Assembly (NCBI RefSeq): GCF_900177415.1
Contig: NZ_FXAF01000006.1
Coordinates: 1,760,001 to 1,824,000 of the forward strand
Direction: 5' to 3'
DNA length: 64,000 nt
DNA from: Xaviernesmea oryzae
GTDB lineage: Bacteria > Pseudomonadota > Alphaproteobacteria > Rhizobiales > Rhizobiaceae
Below are positions 55,547 to 64,000 of the stretch, one piece after another. The first letter of the stretch is position 1. The number at the start of each line of letters is the position of its first letter. Under the pieces are notes generated by a model. It saw only the letters and a program-made list of their open reading frames with translations, searched no databases and had not been told where the DNA came from. Position numbers and translations under genes: made by a program.

Positions 55547-56737
55547 ATGACTGAACACAACGTCCGCAACTTCAACATCAATTTCGGACCGCAGCATCCG
55601 GCGGCGCACGGCGTGTTGCGGCTTGTGCTGGAGCTGGACGGCGAGATCGTCGAGCGCGTCGACCCGCATATCGGTTTGTTGCATCGCGGCACCGAGAAGC
55701 TGATCGAGACGAAGACCTATCTGCAGGCCGTTCCCTATTTCGACCGGCTCGATTACGTCGCGCCGATGAACCAGGAGCACGCTTTCGCGCTTGCGGTCGA
55801 GAAACTGGTCGGCATCGAGATCCCGATCCGCGGCCAGTTGATCCGCGTTCTGTATTCGGAAATCGGCCGCATCCTGTCGCATCTTTTGAACGTCACGACG
55901 CAGGCCATGGACGTCGGTGCTCTCACGCCGCCGCTCTGGGGTTTCGAAGAGCGCGAGAAGCTGATGGTCTTCTACGAGCGCGCCTCGGGCGCCCGCATGC
56001 ACGCGGCCTATTTCCGCCCGGGCGGCGTGCACCAGGACCTGCCGCACGAGCTGGTCGAGGATATCGGCAAGTGGTGCGACGAATTCCCGTCGAAGCTCGA
56101 CGATATCGACGATCTCTTGACCGGCAACCGCATTTTCAAGCAGCGCAACGTCGATATCGGCGTCGTGAAGCTGGAGGATGCCTGGGCCTGGGGCTTCTCG
56201 GGCGTCATGGTGCGCGGTTCGGGCGCGGCCTGGGACCTGCGTCGCGCGCAGCCCTATGAATGCTATTCCGAACTCGATTTCGACATCCCGATCGGCAAGA
56301 ACGGCGACTGCTACGACCGCTATCTGATCCGCATGATCGAAATGCGCGAATCCTGCAAGATCATGAAGCAGTGCGTCGACCGTTTGCTGGGCGATGCCAA
56401 GACCGGCCCGTTCTCTTCGACGGACGGCAAGGTCGTGCCGCCGAAGCGCGGCGAGATGAAGCGCTCGATGGAAGCGCTGATCCATCACTTCAAGCTCTAC
56501 ACGGAAGGCTACCACGTGCCGGCCGGCGAAGTGTACGCTGCGGTCGAGGCCCCGAAGGGCGAATTCGGCGTCTTCCTCGTCGCCGACGGCACCAACAAAC
56601 CTTACCGCTGCAAGATCCGTGCTCCCGGTTACGCCCATCTGCAGGCGATGGATTTCATCTGTCGGGGGCACCAGTTGGCGGACGTTTCGGCTGTCCTCGG
56701 CTCGCTCGACATCGTGTTCGGTGAGGTGGACCGCTGA
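55547..56737 (+). CDS. nuoD: NADH-quinone oxidoreductase subunit D
   Basis: 396 residues, 49-kDa subunit. Motifs [20 protein letters not shown] (as [13 protein letters not shown]), [30 protein letters not shown] and the C-terminal DIVFGEVDR are all intact. It forms most of the quinone-binding pocket with NuoB. Separated from nuoC by ~490 bp of inserted DNA, so expression depends on read-through or a promoter in the insert. Stop overlaps the next ATG (TGATG). Confidence 0.97.
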   Translation: MTEHNVRNFNINFGPQHPAAHGVLRLVLELDGEIVERVDPHIGLLHRGTEKLIETKTYLQAVPYFDRLDYVAPMNQEHAFALAVEKLVGIEIPIRGQLIRVLYSEIGRILSHLLNVTTQAMDVGALTPPLWGFEEREKLMVFYERASGARMHAAYFRPGGVHQDLPHELVEDIGKWCDEFPSKLDDIDDLLTGNRIFKQRNVDIGVVKLEDAWAWGFSGVMVRGSGAAWDLRRAQPYECYSELDFDIPIGKNGDCYDRYLIRMIEMRESCKIMKQCVDRLLGDAKTGPFSSTDGKVVPPKRGEMKRSMEALIHHFKLYTEGYHVPAGEVYAAVEAPKGEFGVFLVADGTNKPYRCKIRAPGYAHLQAMDFICRGHQLADVSAVLGSLDIVFGEVDR

Positions 56738-57000
56738 TGATCCGCGCCGTCGTTTTCGCAAGTCTGCTCCTGGCCCCGCCGGCTGCGTTCGCGCAGCAGG
56801 GTCAGTCGGCTGAGCAGTTCGGCGGATCGACGGAAAGCGGCGGATCGAAATCCATGGGGGATCTCCTGTCGGAAGGATATGAGATCAAAGCTTCCGCACC
56901 CAGCGGAACAAAGTTCATAGTGTTCATGCAGAAAGACAAGTCTGCCTATGCCTGCGAATTCGTGTCGCTGACGCGCTCGCGGTGTGGAACCATAAACTGA
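56737..57000 (+). CDS. Small exported protein between nuoD and nuoE
   Basis: 87 residues, ATG overlapping the nuoD stop. Signal peptide [21 protein letters not shown]. The mature part has a Gly/Ser segment, then [19 protein letters not shown] and [16 protein letters not shown] with two Cys (C74, C83 approx). Not a known complex I subunit. Coupled to nuoD, which argues for a link to the respiratory chain or periplasm, unproven. Confidence 0.72.
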   Translation: MIRAVVFASLLLAPPAAFAQQGQSAEQFGGSTESGGSKSMGDLLSEGYEIKASAPSGTKFIVFMQKDKSAYACEFVSLTRSRCGTIN

Positions 57001-57016
57001 TAAGGCGTGGAAAAGA

Positions 57017-58216
57017 ATGTCCGTTCGTCGATTAGCCGAAGACAAGGTGCAGCCGGCAGTATTCGCCTTCAATGACGAGAATGCCGTCTGGGCCGAGGCA
57101 ACGATCAGGAAATATCCCGAAGGCCGGCAGCAGTCCGCCGTCATTCCGCTTCTCATGCGCGCGCAGGAGCAGGACGGTTGGGTCACCCGCGCGGCGATCG
57201 AATATGTCGCGAACAAGCTGGACATGCCGCTCATCCGGGTGCTGGAGGTCGCGACCTTCTATACGCAGTTCCAGCTGAAGCCGGTCGGCACCCGCGCCCA
57301 TATCCAGGTCTGCGGCACGACGCCCTGCATGCTGCGTGGCGCGGAAGACCTGATGAAGGTCTGTCAGCACAAGATCCACCACGACCCGTTCGAGCTGAAT
57401 GCCGACGGCACGCTCTCCTGGGAAGAGGTCGAGTGTCAGGGCGCCTGCGTCAACGCGCCGATGGTCATCATCTTCAAGGATGCCTATGAGGACCTGACGC
57501 CGGAGCGCCTCGAAGAGATCATCGACGCTTTCGAAGCGGGCAGGGGCCACGAGATCAAGCCCGGCCCGCAGATCGACCGGCATTTCGCCGCGCCGGAAGG
57601 TGGGCCGCTGACGCTTCTGGAAGACGTGAAGCCGGTTCGCACCAATCTCGAGCCGCAGCCGGCCGCCGATGCAGCCCCGGTTCCGCCGGCCGATGCCGCC
57701 CGCCCGAAGGATACGGCGCCGGAAACCGATCCGAAGCTCAAGACGCCCGCCACCGCGCCGAAGGCCGCCGCGAAGAACGCCAAGGCTGCCGAAGCCCAGC
57801 CGCTCTCGGGCACCGCCAAGAGCGAGCCGGACCCGAAGGCCGTCGGCAGCGCGGCCGAAGGCGCGCCAGCCGAACCCGGTGCCGCGACGGCGCCGGCCAG
57901 GCCGGCCGCCGCCAGGGCTGAAAAGCCGTCGCTTGAGGACAAGAACCGCCCGAAGGGGATCGAGAAGCCGGCCACGCCGGACGATCTCAAGATGATCTCC
58001 GGCGTCGGGCCGAAGATCGAGGCCATTCTGCACGAACTCGGCATCTTCACTTTCGCGCAAGTCGCTTCCTGGAAGAAGGCGGAACGCGAATGGGTCGACG
58101 GATATCTGAATTTCAGGGGCCGCATCGAGCGCGACGACTGGGTGAAGCAGGCGAAGGCGCTCGCCAAGGGCGGCGAGGCCGAATACATTAAAGTCTTCGG
58201 CAAGAAGCCGCGGTAA
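57017..58216 (+). CDS. nuoE: NADH-quinone oxidoreductase subunit E with C-terminal H3-like extension
   Basis: 399 residues; core NuoE is about 160-200. The thioredoxin-like [2Fe-2S] core has [10 protein letters not shown] and [13 protein letters not shown] ~120-residue Ala/Pro/Lys linker follows (about 200-320), then a helix-hairpin-helix-like domain ([44 protein letters not shown]). The same domain occurs in the product of 59537-60253. Extended NuoE is known in Rhizobiales. NuoE works with NuoF in electron transfer from NADH. Confidence 0.94.
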   Translation: MSVRRLAEDKVQPAVFAFNDENAVWAEATIRKYPEGRQQSAVIPLLMRAQEQDGWVTRAAIEYVANKLDMPLIRVLEVATFYTQFQLKPVGTRAHIQVCGTTPCMLRGAEDLMKVCQHKIHHDPFELNADGTLSWEEVECQGACVNAPMVIIFKDAYEDLTPERLEEIIDAFEAGRGHEIKPGPQIDRHFAAPEGGPLTLLEDVKPVRTNLEPQPAADAAPVPPADAARPKDTAPETDPKLKTPATAPKAAAKNAKAAEAQPLSGTAKSEPDPKAVGSAAEGAPAEPGAATAPARPAAARAEKPSLEDKNRPKGIEKPATPDDLKMISGVGPKIEAILHELGIFTFAQVASWKKAEREWVDGYLNFRGRIERDDWVKQAKALAKGGEAEYIKVFGKKPR

Positions 58217-58226
58217 GGGGTGAGAC

Positions 58227-59531
<1,305 letters not shown>

Positions 59532-59536
59532 GGATT

Positions 59537-60253
59537 TTGACGAAGAAAGGCGAGGATCGGCGGGATATGGAGGCGGCGGATCAGCATCCGGCGTTCGATC
59601 CCACGCGCCTGCCTTATTTTTCCGAAGCGCTGTCGCTCAATCCGCTGCTGGCGCATCCGGCCGCTGCCATGGCCGCGGCCACTGCGATCGGTTTCGGTTT
59701 TGCGAACCAGATGGCGAGCGCCTTCTTCGGCGTGCTGCAGGGGGCCATGGAGGCGGCTAACCAGCGCAATCAGCCGGCGGGGGCCGAAGTTTCTGCTCCG
59801 GTCGAGAAGCCTGTGACGTCGCGCGCCGCCGCCGTGGCAGAACCGGTGCCGCCGGTCGCCGAAAAGCCGAAGGCTAAGCCGGTTCGCAAGGCCGCAAAGC
59901 CGGCTGCAGAGAAGAAGGTCGTTGCTCCGGCGGATACGGCCGCCAAGACCAAGGCGGCGCCGAAGCCCGCAGCCGGAGTTTCTGTGAAGGCCCCGGCTGG
60001 CAAAGTTCCGGCACGGAAGCCGGCCAAGGCAAAGCCCGCGGCAAAGGCGTCTGCCCCGGCCGGCGACCTGAAGCGGATTTCGGGCATCGGCCCGAAGCTG
60101 GAAGGGGTTCTGAAGGGCATGGGCGTCACCGGTCTTGCCGAGATCGCCGCCTGGAACGATGCCGACATTGCCCGCTTCGATAAGGAATTGGGTTTCGAAG
60201 GGCGCATCCGGCGGGACGATTGGGTCGGCCAGGCGAAAGCTCTGTTGAAATAA
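59537..60253 (+). CDS. Orphan protein with NuoE-like H3 tail domain
   Basis: 238 residues from TTG 59537 (AAGGA upstream); ATG 59567 is an alternative. N-terminal ~75 residues: [47 protein letters not shown] (phasin-like or membrane-prone helices). A long Ala/Lys/Pro linker follows, then the C-terminal [20 protein letters not shown] and [20 protein letters not shown], clearly related to the NuoE tail. Sits between nuoF and nuoG. Function unknown; the shared domain suggests interaction with, or origin from, NuoE. Confidence 0.82.
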   Translation: MTKKGEDRRDMEAADQHPAFDPTRLPYFSEALSLNPLLAHPAAAMAAATAIGFGFANQMASAFFGVLQGAMEAANQRNQPAGAEVSAPVEKPVTSRAAAVAEPVPPVAEKPKAKPVRKAAKPAAEKKVVAPADTAAKTKAAPKPAAGVSVKAPAGKVPARKPAKAKPAAKASAPAGDLKRISGIGPKLEGVLKGMGVTGLAEIAAWNDADIARFDKELGFEGRIRRDDWVGQAKALLK

Positions 60254-60311
60254 GAGATCATGTCCCGGGCGCTTAGCGCCGAGGGATGGAACTAAGGACG
60301 TTAGTGAGACG

Positions 60312-62393
60312 ATGGTTAAGCTGAAGGTAGACGGCAAGGAAATCGAGGTTCCGGATCATTTCACGCTGCTCCAGGCGTGCGAGGAAGCCGGCGCCGAGGT
60401 TCCGCGCTTTTGTTTTCACGAGCGTCTTTCGGTCGCGGGCAACTGCCGCATGTGCCTGATCGAGGTGAAGGGCGGGCCGCCGAAACCGGCCGCCTCCTGC
60501 GCCATGGGCGTGCGCGATATCCGCGGCGGCCCGAACGGCGAGCTGCCGGAAGTCTTCACCAACACGCCGATGGTCAAGAAGGCCCGCGAAGGCGTGATGG
60601 AATTCCTGCTGATCAACCATCCGCTTGATTGCCCGATCTGCGACCAGGGCGGCGAATGCGACCTGCAGGACCAGGCCATGGCCTTCGGCATCGACAGTTC
60701 GCGCTATACGGAAAACAAGCGTGCCGTCGAAGACAAGTATATCGGACCGCTCGTCAAGACCGTGATGAACCGCTGCATTCATTGCACGCGCTGCGTCCGC
60801 TTCACGACGGAAGTCGGCGGCATTTCCGAGCTCGGTCTGATCGGCCGCGGCGAGGATGCCGAAATCACCACCTATCTCGAACAGGCCATGACCTCCGAGC
60901 TGCAGGGCAATGTCATCGACCTTTGCCCGGTCGGCGCGCTGACCTCCAGGCCCTTCGCCTTCACCGCCCGTCCGTGGGAGCTCGGCAAGACCGAATCGAT
61001 CGACGTGATGGATGCGGTCGGCTCCGCGATCCGCGTCGATACGCGCGGCCGTGAAGTCATGCGCATCATGCCGCGCGTCAACGAGCAGGTGAACGAGGAG
61101 TGGATTTCCGACAAGACCCGCTTCATCTGGGACGGCCTGAAGACCCAGCGCCTCGACCGCCCCTATGTCCGCAAGAACGGTCGTCTGCAGGCCGCCTCCT
61201 GGGGCGAGGCCTTCGGTGCCATCAAGGCTGCGGTTTCGGCGGCCTCTGCCGACAAGATCGGCGCGATCGCCGGCGATCTCGCCTCGGTCGAGGAAATGTA
61301 CGCGCTGAAGGAACTGATCAAATCGCTCGGTTCGGAAAACCTCGACTGTCGCCAGGACGGGACGGCGCTTGATCCGTCGCTCGGCCGCGCAAGCTACCTC
61401 TTCAACCCGACGATCGAGGGCATCGAACAGGCGGGCGCACTGCTTCTGATCGGCGCCAATCCGCGCCTCGAAGCCGCCGTCCTCAACGCCCGCATCCGCA
61501 AGCGCTTCCGTCGCGGCAACTTCCCGATCGGCGTGATCGGCGAAGTCAGCGAGCTGCGCTACGTCTACGACTATCTCGGTGCTGGCCCGGAAACGCTCTC
61601 CGATCTTGCTTCCGGCGCCAACAGCTTCGTCGACAAGCTGCGCAATGCCAAGAACCCGATGATCATCGTAGGGCAGGGGGCTCTTGCCCGCCCGGATGGT
61701 GCAGCGGTTCTGGCGGCTGCCGCTCAGCTTGCCGGCTCCGTCGGTGCCTTGACGGAAGACTGGAACGGTTTTGCCGTGCTGCACACGGCCGCCTCCCGCG
61801 TCGGCGGCCTCGATCTCGGCTTCGTGCCGGGCGCCAAGGGTGCCGATGCCGCTCACATGCTCGCCGGCATGGATGTGCTCTTCCTGCTCGGTGCCGATGA
61901 GCTCGACTTCTCGAAGAAGAACGCCGGGTTCACCGTCTATATCGGCAGCCATGGCGATGCCGGTGCTCATACCGCCGACGTCATCCTGCCGGGCGCTGCC
62001 TATACGGAAAAGTCCGGCACCTGGGTCAATACCGAGGGCCGCGTCCAGATGGGCAACCGCGCCGGTTTCGCGCCGGGCGAGGCCCGCGAGGACTGGGCGA
62101 TCCTGCGCGCGCTCTCGGATGTGCTCGGCAGGAAGCTGCCCTTCGATTCTCTCGCGCAGCTCCGCACGAAACTCTATGAAGCCTATCCGCACTTCGCCGC
62201 CATCGACGAGATCGCGGCCGGCTCGGTCAACGAAATTGCCGCACTTGGCCAAAAAGCTGGTGCTATGACGAAGTCCGGGTTTGCGTCTCCGATCAAAGAC
62301 TTCTATTTGACGAACCCGATCGCCCGCGCTTCCGCCGTCATGGCTGAATGCTCGGCATTGGCCCGCAACAATTTCCAGGCTGCGGCGGAGTAA
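60312..62393 (+). CDS. nuoG: NADH-quinone oxidoreductase subunit G
   Basis: 693 residues. N-terminal [2Fe-2S] site ([22 protein letters not shown] in pieces: [15 protein letters not shown]), [4Fe-4S] sites [15 protein letters not shown] and [12 protein letters not shown], then a molybdopterin-oxidoreductase-like body without metal cofactor function. The ATG at 60312 is 58 bp after the orphan gene. Largest subunit of the NADH arm. Confidence 0.96.
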   Translation: MVKLKVDGKEIEVPDHFTLLQACEEAGAEVPRFCFHERLSVAGNCRMCLIEVKGGPPKPAASCAMGVRDIRGGPNGELPEVFTNTPMVKKAREGVMEFLLINHPLDCPICDQGGECDLQDQAMAFGIDSSRYTENKRAVEDKYIGPLVKTVMNRCIHCTRCVRFTTEVGGISELGLIGRGEDAEITTYLEQAMTSELQGNVIDLCPVGALTSRPFAFTARPWELGKTESIDVMDAVGSAIRVDTRGREVMRIMPRVNEQVNEEWISDKTRFIWDGLKTQRLDRPYVRKNGRLQAASWGEAFGAIKAAVSAASADKIGAIAGDLASVEEMYALKELIKSLGSENLDCRQDGTALDPSLGRASYLFNPTIEGIEQAGALLLIGANPRLEAAVLNARIRKRFRRGNFPIGVIGEVSELRYVYDYLGAGPETLSDLASGANSFVDKLRNAKNPMIIVGQGALARPDGAAVLAAAAQLAGSVGALTEDWNGFAVLHTAASRVGGLDLGFVPGAKGADAAHMLAGMDVLFLLGADELDFSKKNAGFTVYIGSHGDAGAHTADVILPGAAYTEKSGTWVNTEGRVQMGNRAGFAPGEAREDWAILRALSDVLGRKLPFDSLAQLRTKLYEAYPHFAAIDEIAAGSVNEIAALGQKAGAMTKSGFASPIKDFYLTNPIARASAVMAECSALARNNFQAAAE

Positions 62394-62395
62394 TT

Positions 62396-63445
62396 ATGAA
62401 CATGGATTCGTTCTTTTCGACCTACGTCTGGCCGGCGATCGTCATGATCGGACAGTCGCTGCTGCTCTTGGTCTGCCTGCTTGTCTTCATCGCCTACATC
62501 CTGCTCGCCGACCGCAAGATCTGGGCGGCCGTGCAGTTGCGCCGTGGCCCGAACGTCGTCGGCCCCTTCGGTCTCTTCCAGTCCTTCGCGGACCTTTTGA
62601 AGTTCGTCTTCAAGGAGCCGGTCATTCCGGCCGGCGCCAACAAGGGCGTCTTCCTGCTCGCGCCGCTGGTTGCCGTGACGCTGGCGCTCGCCACCTGGGC
62701 GGTGATCCCGGTGAACCAGAACTGGGTGATCGCCAACATCAATGTCGGCATCCTCTACGTCTTCGCGATCTCCTCGCTCGAGGTCTACGGCATCATCATG
62801 GGCGGCTGGGCTTCGAACTCGAAGTATCCGTTCCTCGGCGCGCTCCGTTCGGCGGCGCAGATGGTGTCCTATGAGGTCTCGATCGGCTTCGTCATCGTCA
62901 CCGTGCTGCTCTGCGTCGGTTCGCTGAACCTCACCGATATCGTCAACGCGCAGAACAGCGGCCTCGGAACGATGCTCGGCCTACCGGCTTCCTTCCTCGA
63001 CTGGCACTGGCTGGCGCTCTTCCCGATGTTCGTCGTCTTCTTCATCTCGGCGCTGGCGGAAACCAATCGCCCGCCCTTCGACCTTCCGGAAGCGGAATCG
63101 GAACTCGTCGCCGGCTTCATGGTCGAATACGGCTCGACCCCGTACATGATGTTCATGCTCGGCGAATACGCGGCCGTCGTGCTGATGTGCTCGCTGACGA
63201 CCATCCTGTTCCTGGGCGGCTGGCTGCCGCCGGTCGATATCGCGATCCTCAACTGGGTGCCGGGCATCATCTGGTTCGTGCTGAAGGCGACGCTCGTCTT
63301 CTTCATGTTCGCCATGGTGAAGGCCTTCGTACCGCGCTACCGCTACGACCAGCTCATGCGTCTCGGCTGGAAGGTCTTCCTGCCGCTGTCGCTCGCCATG
63401 GTCGTCATTACCGCATTCGTGCTGAAGCTTATGGGATGGGCTTGA
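62396..63445 (+). CDS. nuoH: NADH-quinone oxidoreductase subunit H
   Basis: 349 residues from ATG 62396, 2 bp after the nuoG stop; a longer frame starting within nuoG is rejected. About eight membrane helices. Motifs: [24 protein letters not shown] (as [11 protein letters not shown]), [21 protein letters not shown] (as [15 protein letters not shown]), and [14 protein letters not shown]. It contributes to the quinone entry and proton path at the membrane-arm interface. Confidence 0.97.
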   Translation: MNMDSFFSTYVWPAIVMIGQSLLLLVCLLVFIAYILLADRKIWAAVQLRRGPNVVGPFGLFQSFADLLKFVFKEPVIPAGANKGVFLLAPLVAVTLALATWAVIPVNQNWVIANINVGILYVFAISSLEVYGIIMGGWASNSKYPFLGALRSAAQMVSYEVSIGFVIVTVLLCVGSLNLTDIVNAQNSGLGTMLGLPASFLDWHWLALFPMFVVFFISALAETNRPPFDLPEAESELVAGFMVEYGSTPYMMFMLGEYAAVVLMCSLTTILFLGGWLPPVDIAILNWVPGIIWFVLKATLVFFMFAMVKAFVPRYRYDQLMRLGWKVFLPLSLAMVVITAFVLKLMGWA

Positions 63446-63497
63446 AGATGCCTGTTGAGATATTCGCCCAAGCTTCTGGCATCATTGGAGAATAAAG

Positions 63498-63989
63498 ATG
63501 GCAAGTCTCGGCCAGGCCGTGAATTCGCTGTTCCTGAAGGAGTTCGTCGGCGCCTTCTTCCTGTCGATGCGCTACTTCTTCAAGCAGAAGGCGACGATCA
63601 ACTATCCGTTCGAGAAGGGGCCGGTCTCCCCGCGCTTCCGCGGCGAACATGCGCTGCGCCGCTATCCGAACGGCGAGGAGCGCTGCATCGCCTGCAAGCT
63701 CTGCGAGGCGATCTGTCCTGCCCAGGCGATCACCATCGAAGCAGGCCCGCGCCGCAACGACGGCACCCGCCGCACGGTGCGCTACGATATCGACATGGTG
63801 AAATGCATCTATTGCGGCTTCTGCCAGGAGGCCTGCCCGGTCGATGCGATCGTCGAGGGGCCGAACTTCGAGTTCTCGACCGAGACGCGCGAGGAGCTTT
63901 ACTTCGACAAGGCGCGGCTCTTGGAAAACGGCGACCGCTGGGAGCGGGAGATCGCCCGCAATATCGCTTTGGATGCGCCCTACCGCTGA
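63498..63989 (+). CDS. nuoI: NADH-quinone oxidoreductase subunit I
   Basis: 163 residues. Two 8Fe ferredoxin motifs [15 protein letters not shown] and [15 protein letters not shown] carry clusters N6a and N6b, which connect NuoG to NuoB. The N-terminal helix region [18 protein letters not shown] is amphipathic. Starts 52 bp after nuoH. nuoJ would follow beyond the window. Confidence 0.97.
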   Translation: MASLGQAVNSLFLKEFVGAFFLSMRYFFKQKATINYPFEKGPVSPRFRGEHALRRYPNGEERCIACKLCEAICPAQAITIEAGPRRNDGTRRTVRYDIDMVKCIYCGFCQEACPVDAIVEGPNFEFSTETREELYFDKARLLENGDRWEREIARNIALDAPYR

Positions 63990-64000
63990 GGCGGGATGCA

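Overview
The window is a high-G+C alphaproteobacterial chromosome segment, most likely from a Rhizobiaceae member (Sinorhizobium/Rhizobium/Agrobacterium relatives). Evidence: the clpP-clpX-lon-hupB order, the rkpA-rkpG-rkpH capsule genes, NuoE with a long rhizobial-type C-terminal extension, a PhoB-type box, and intergenic palindromes of a kind I recall from rhizobia.

Layout. 1-5324: protein quality control (clpP 3' part, clpX, lon) and the nucleoid protein hupB, each separated by clear terminators. 5392-15293: a phytase-like secreted protein behind a perfect PHO box, an AadA-type aminoglycoside nucleotidyltransferase, an aldo/keto reductase, an SbcD/SbcC-like nuclease-ATPase pair and a membrane-anchored protein of unknown function. 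15731-26856: a capsule (K-antigen) module made of a Wza-type lipoprotein, a 2481-residue type I PKS/FAS (RkpA), an alpha-oxoamine synthase (RkpG) and a KDSR-like reductase (RkpH). 26864-29424, minus strand: a PPP-family phosphatase, a paralogue of the 14433-15293 protein, and a transglutaminase-like cysteine peptidase.

29709-36390 is an export/polymerisation operon: Wzy/ligase-like protein, second Wza, a Gly-rich secreted protein, a Wzc tyrosine autokinase and an anchored protein of unknown function. 36391-37789 is a sparse stretch with two small genes. 37790-47821 is a fucose-containing exopolysaccharide cluster: gmd, fcl, WcaI-like glycosyltransferase, a Wzx, an AT-rich Wzy, two GT4s, a WcaF-like acetyltransferase and a GT2. 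47857-50082 holds a gene cut by an IS3-family (IS2-group) element that has an exact 5-bp target duplication. 50224-52431 encodes a secreted beta-helix protein.

52657-53220 carries tRNA-Val(UAC) and two identical tRNA-Asp(GUC) genes. 53485-63989 is the complex I operon nuoABCDEFGHI, interrupted by three non-Nuo genes: a four-helix-bundle (IVP/S23) gene flanked by inverted GGCAGTA repeats between nuoC and nuoD, a small secreted protein between nuoD and nuoE, and an orphan protein between nuoF and nuoG that shares the NuoE tail domain.

The most interesting reading is that RkpA-RkpG-RkpH form an assembly line of the same design as fungal fumonisin/sphinganine-analogue pathways: a reducing PKS without thioesterase, offloading by an oxoamine synthase, then 3-keto reduction. 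It would make a sphingoid-like lipid, plausibly for the capsule. The rest of the surface-polysaccharide machinery looks mosaic, with two Wza and two Wzy-like proteins but one Wzc, one Wzx and no initiating sugar-phosphate transferase in view.
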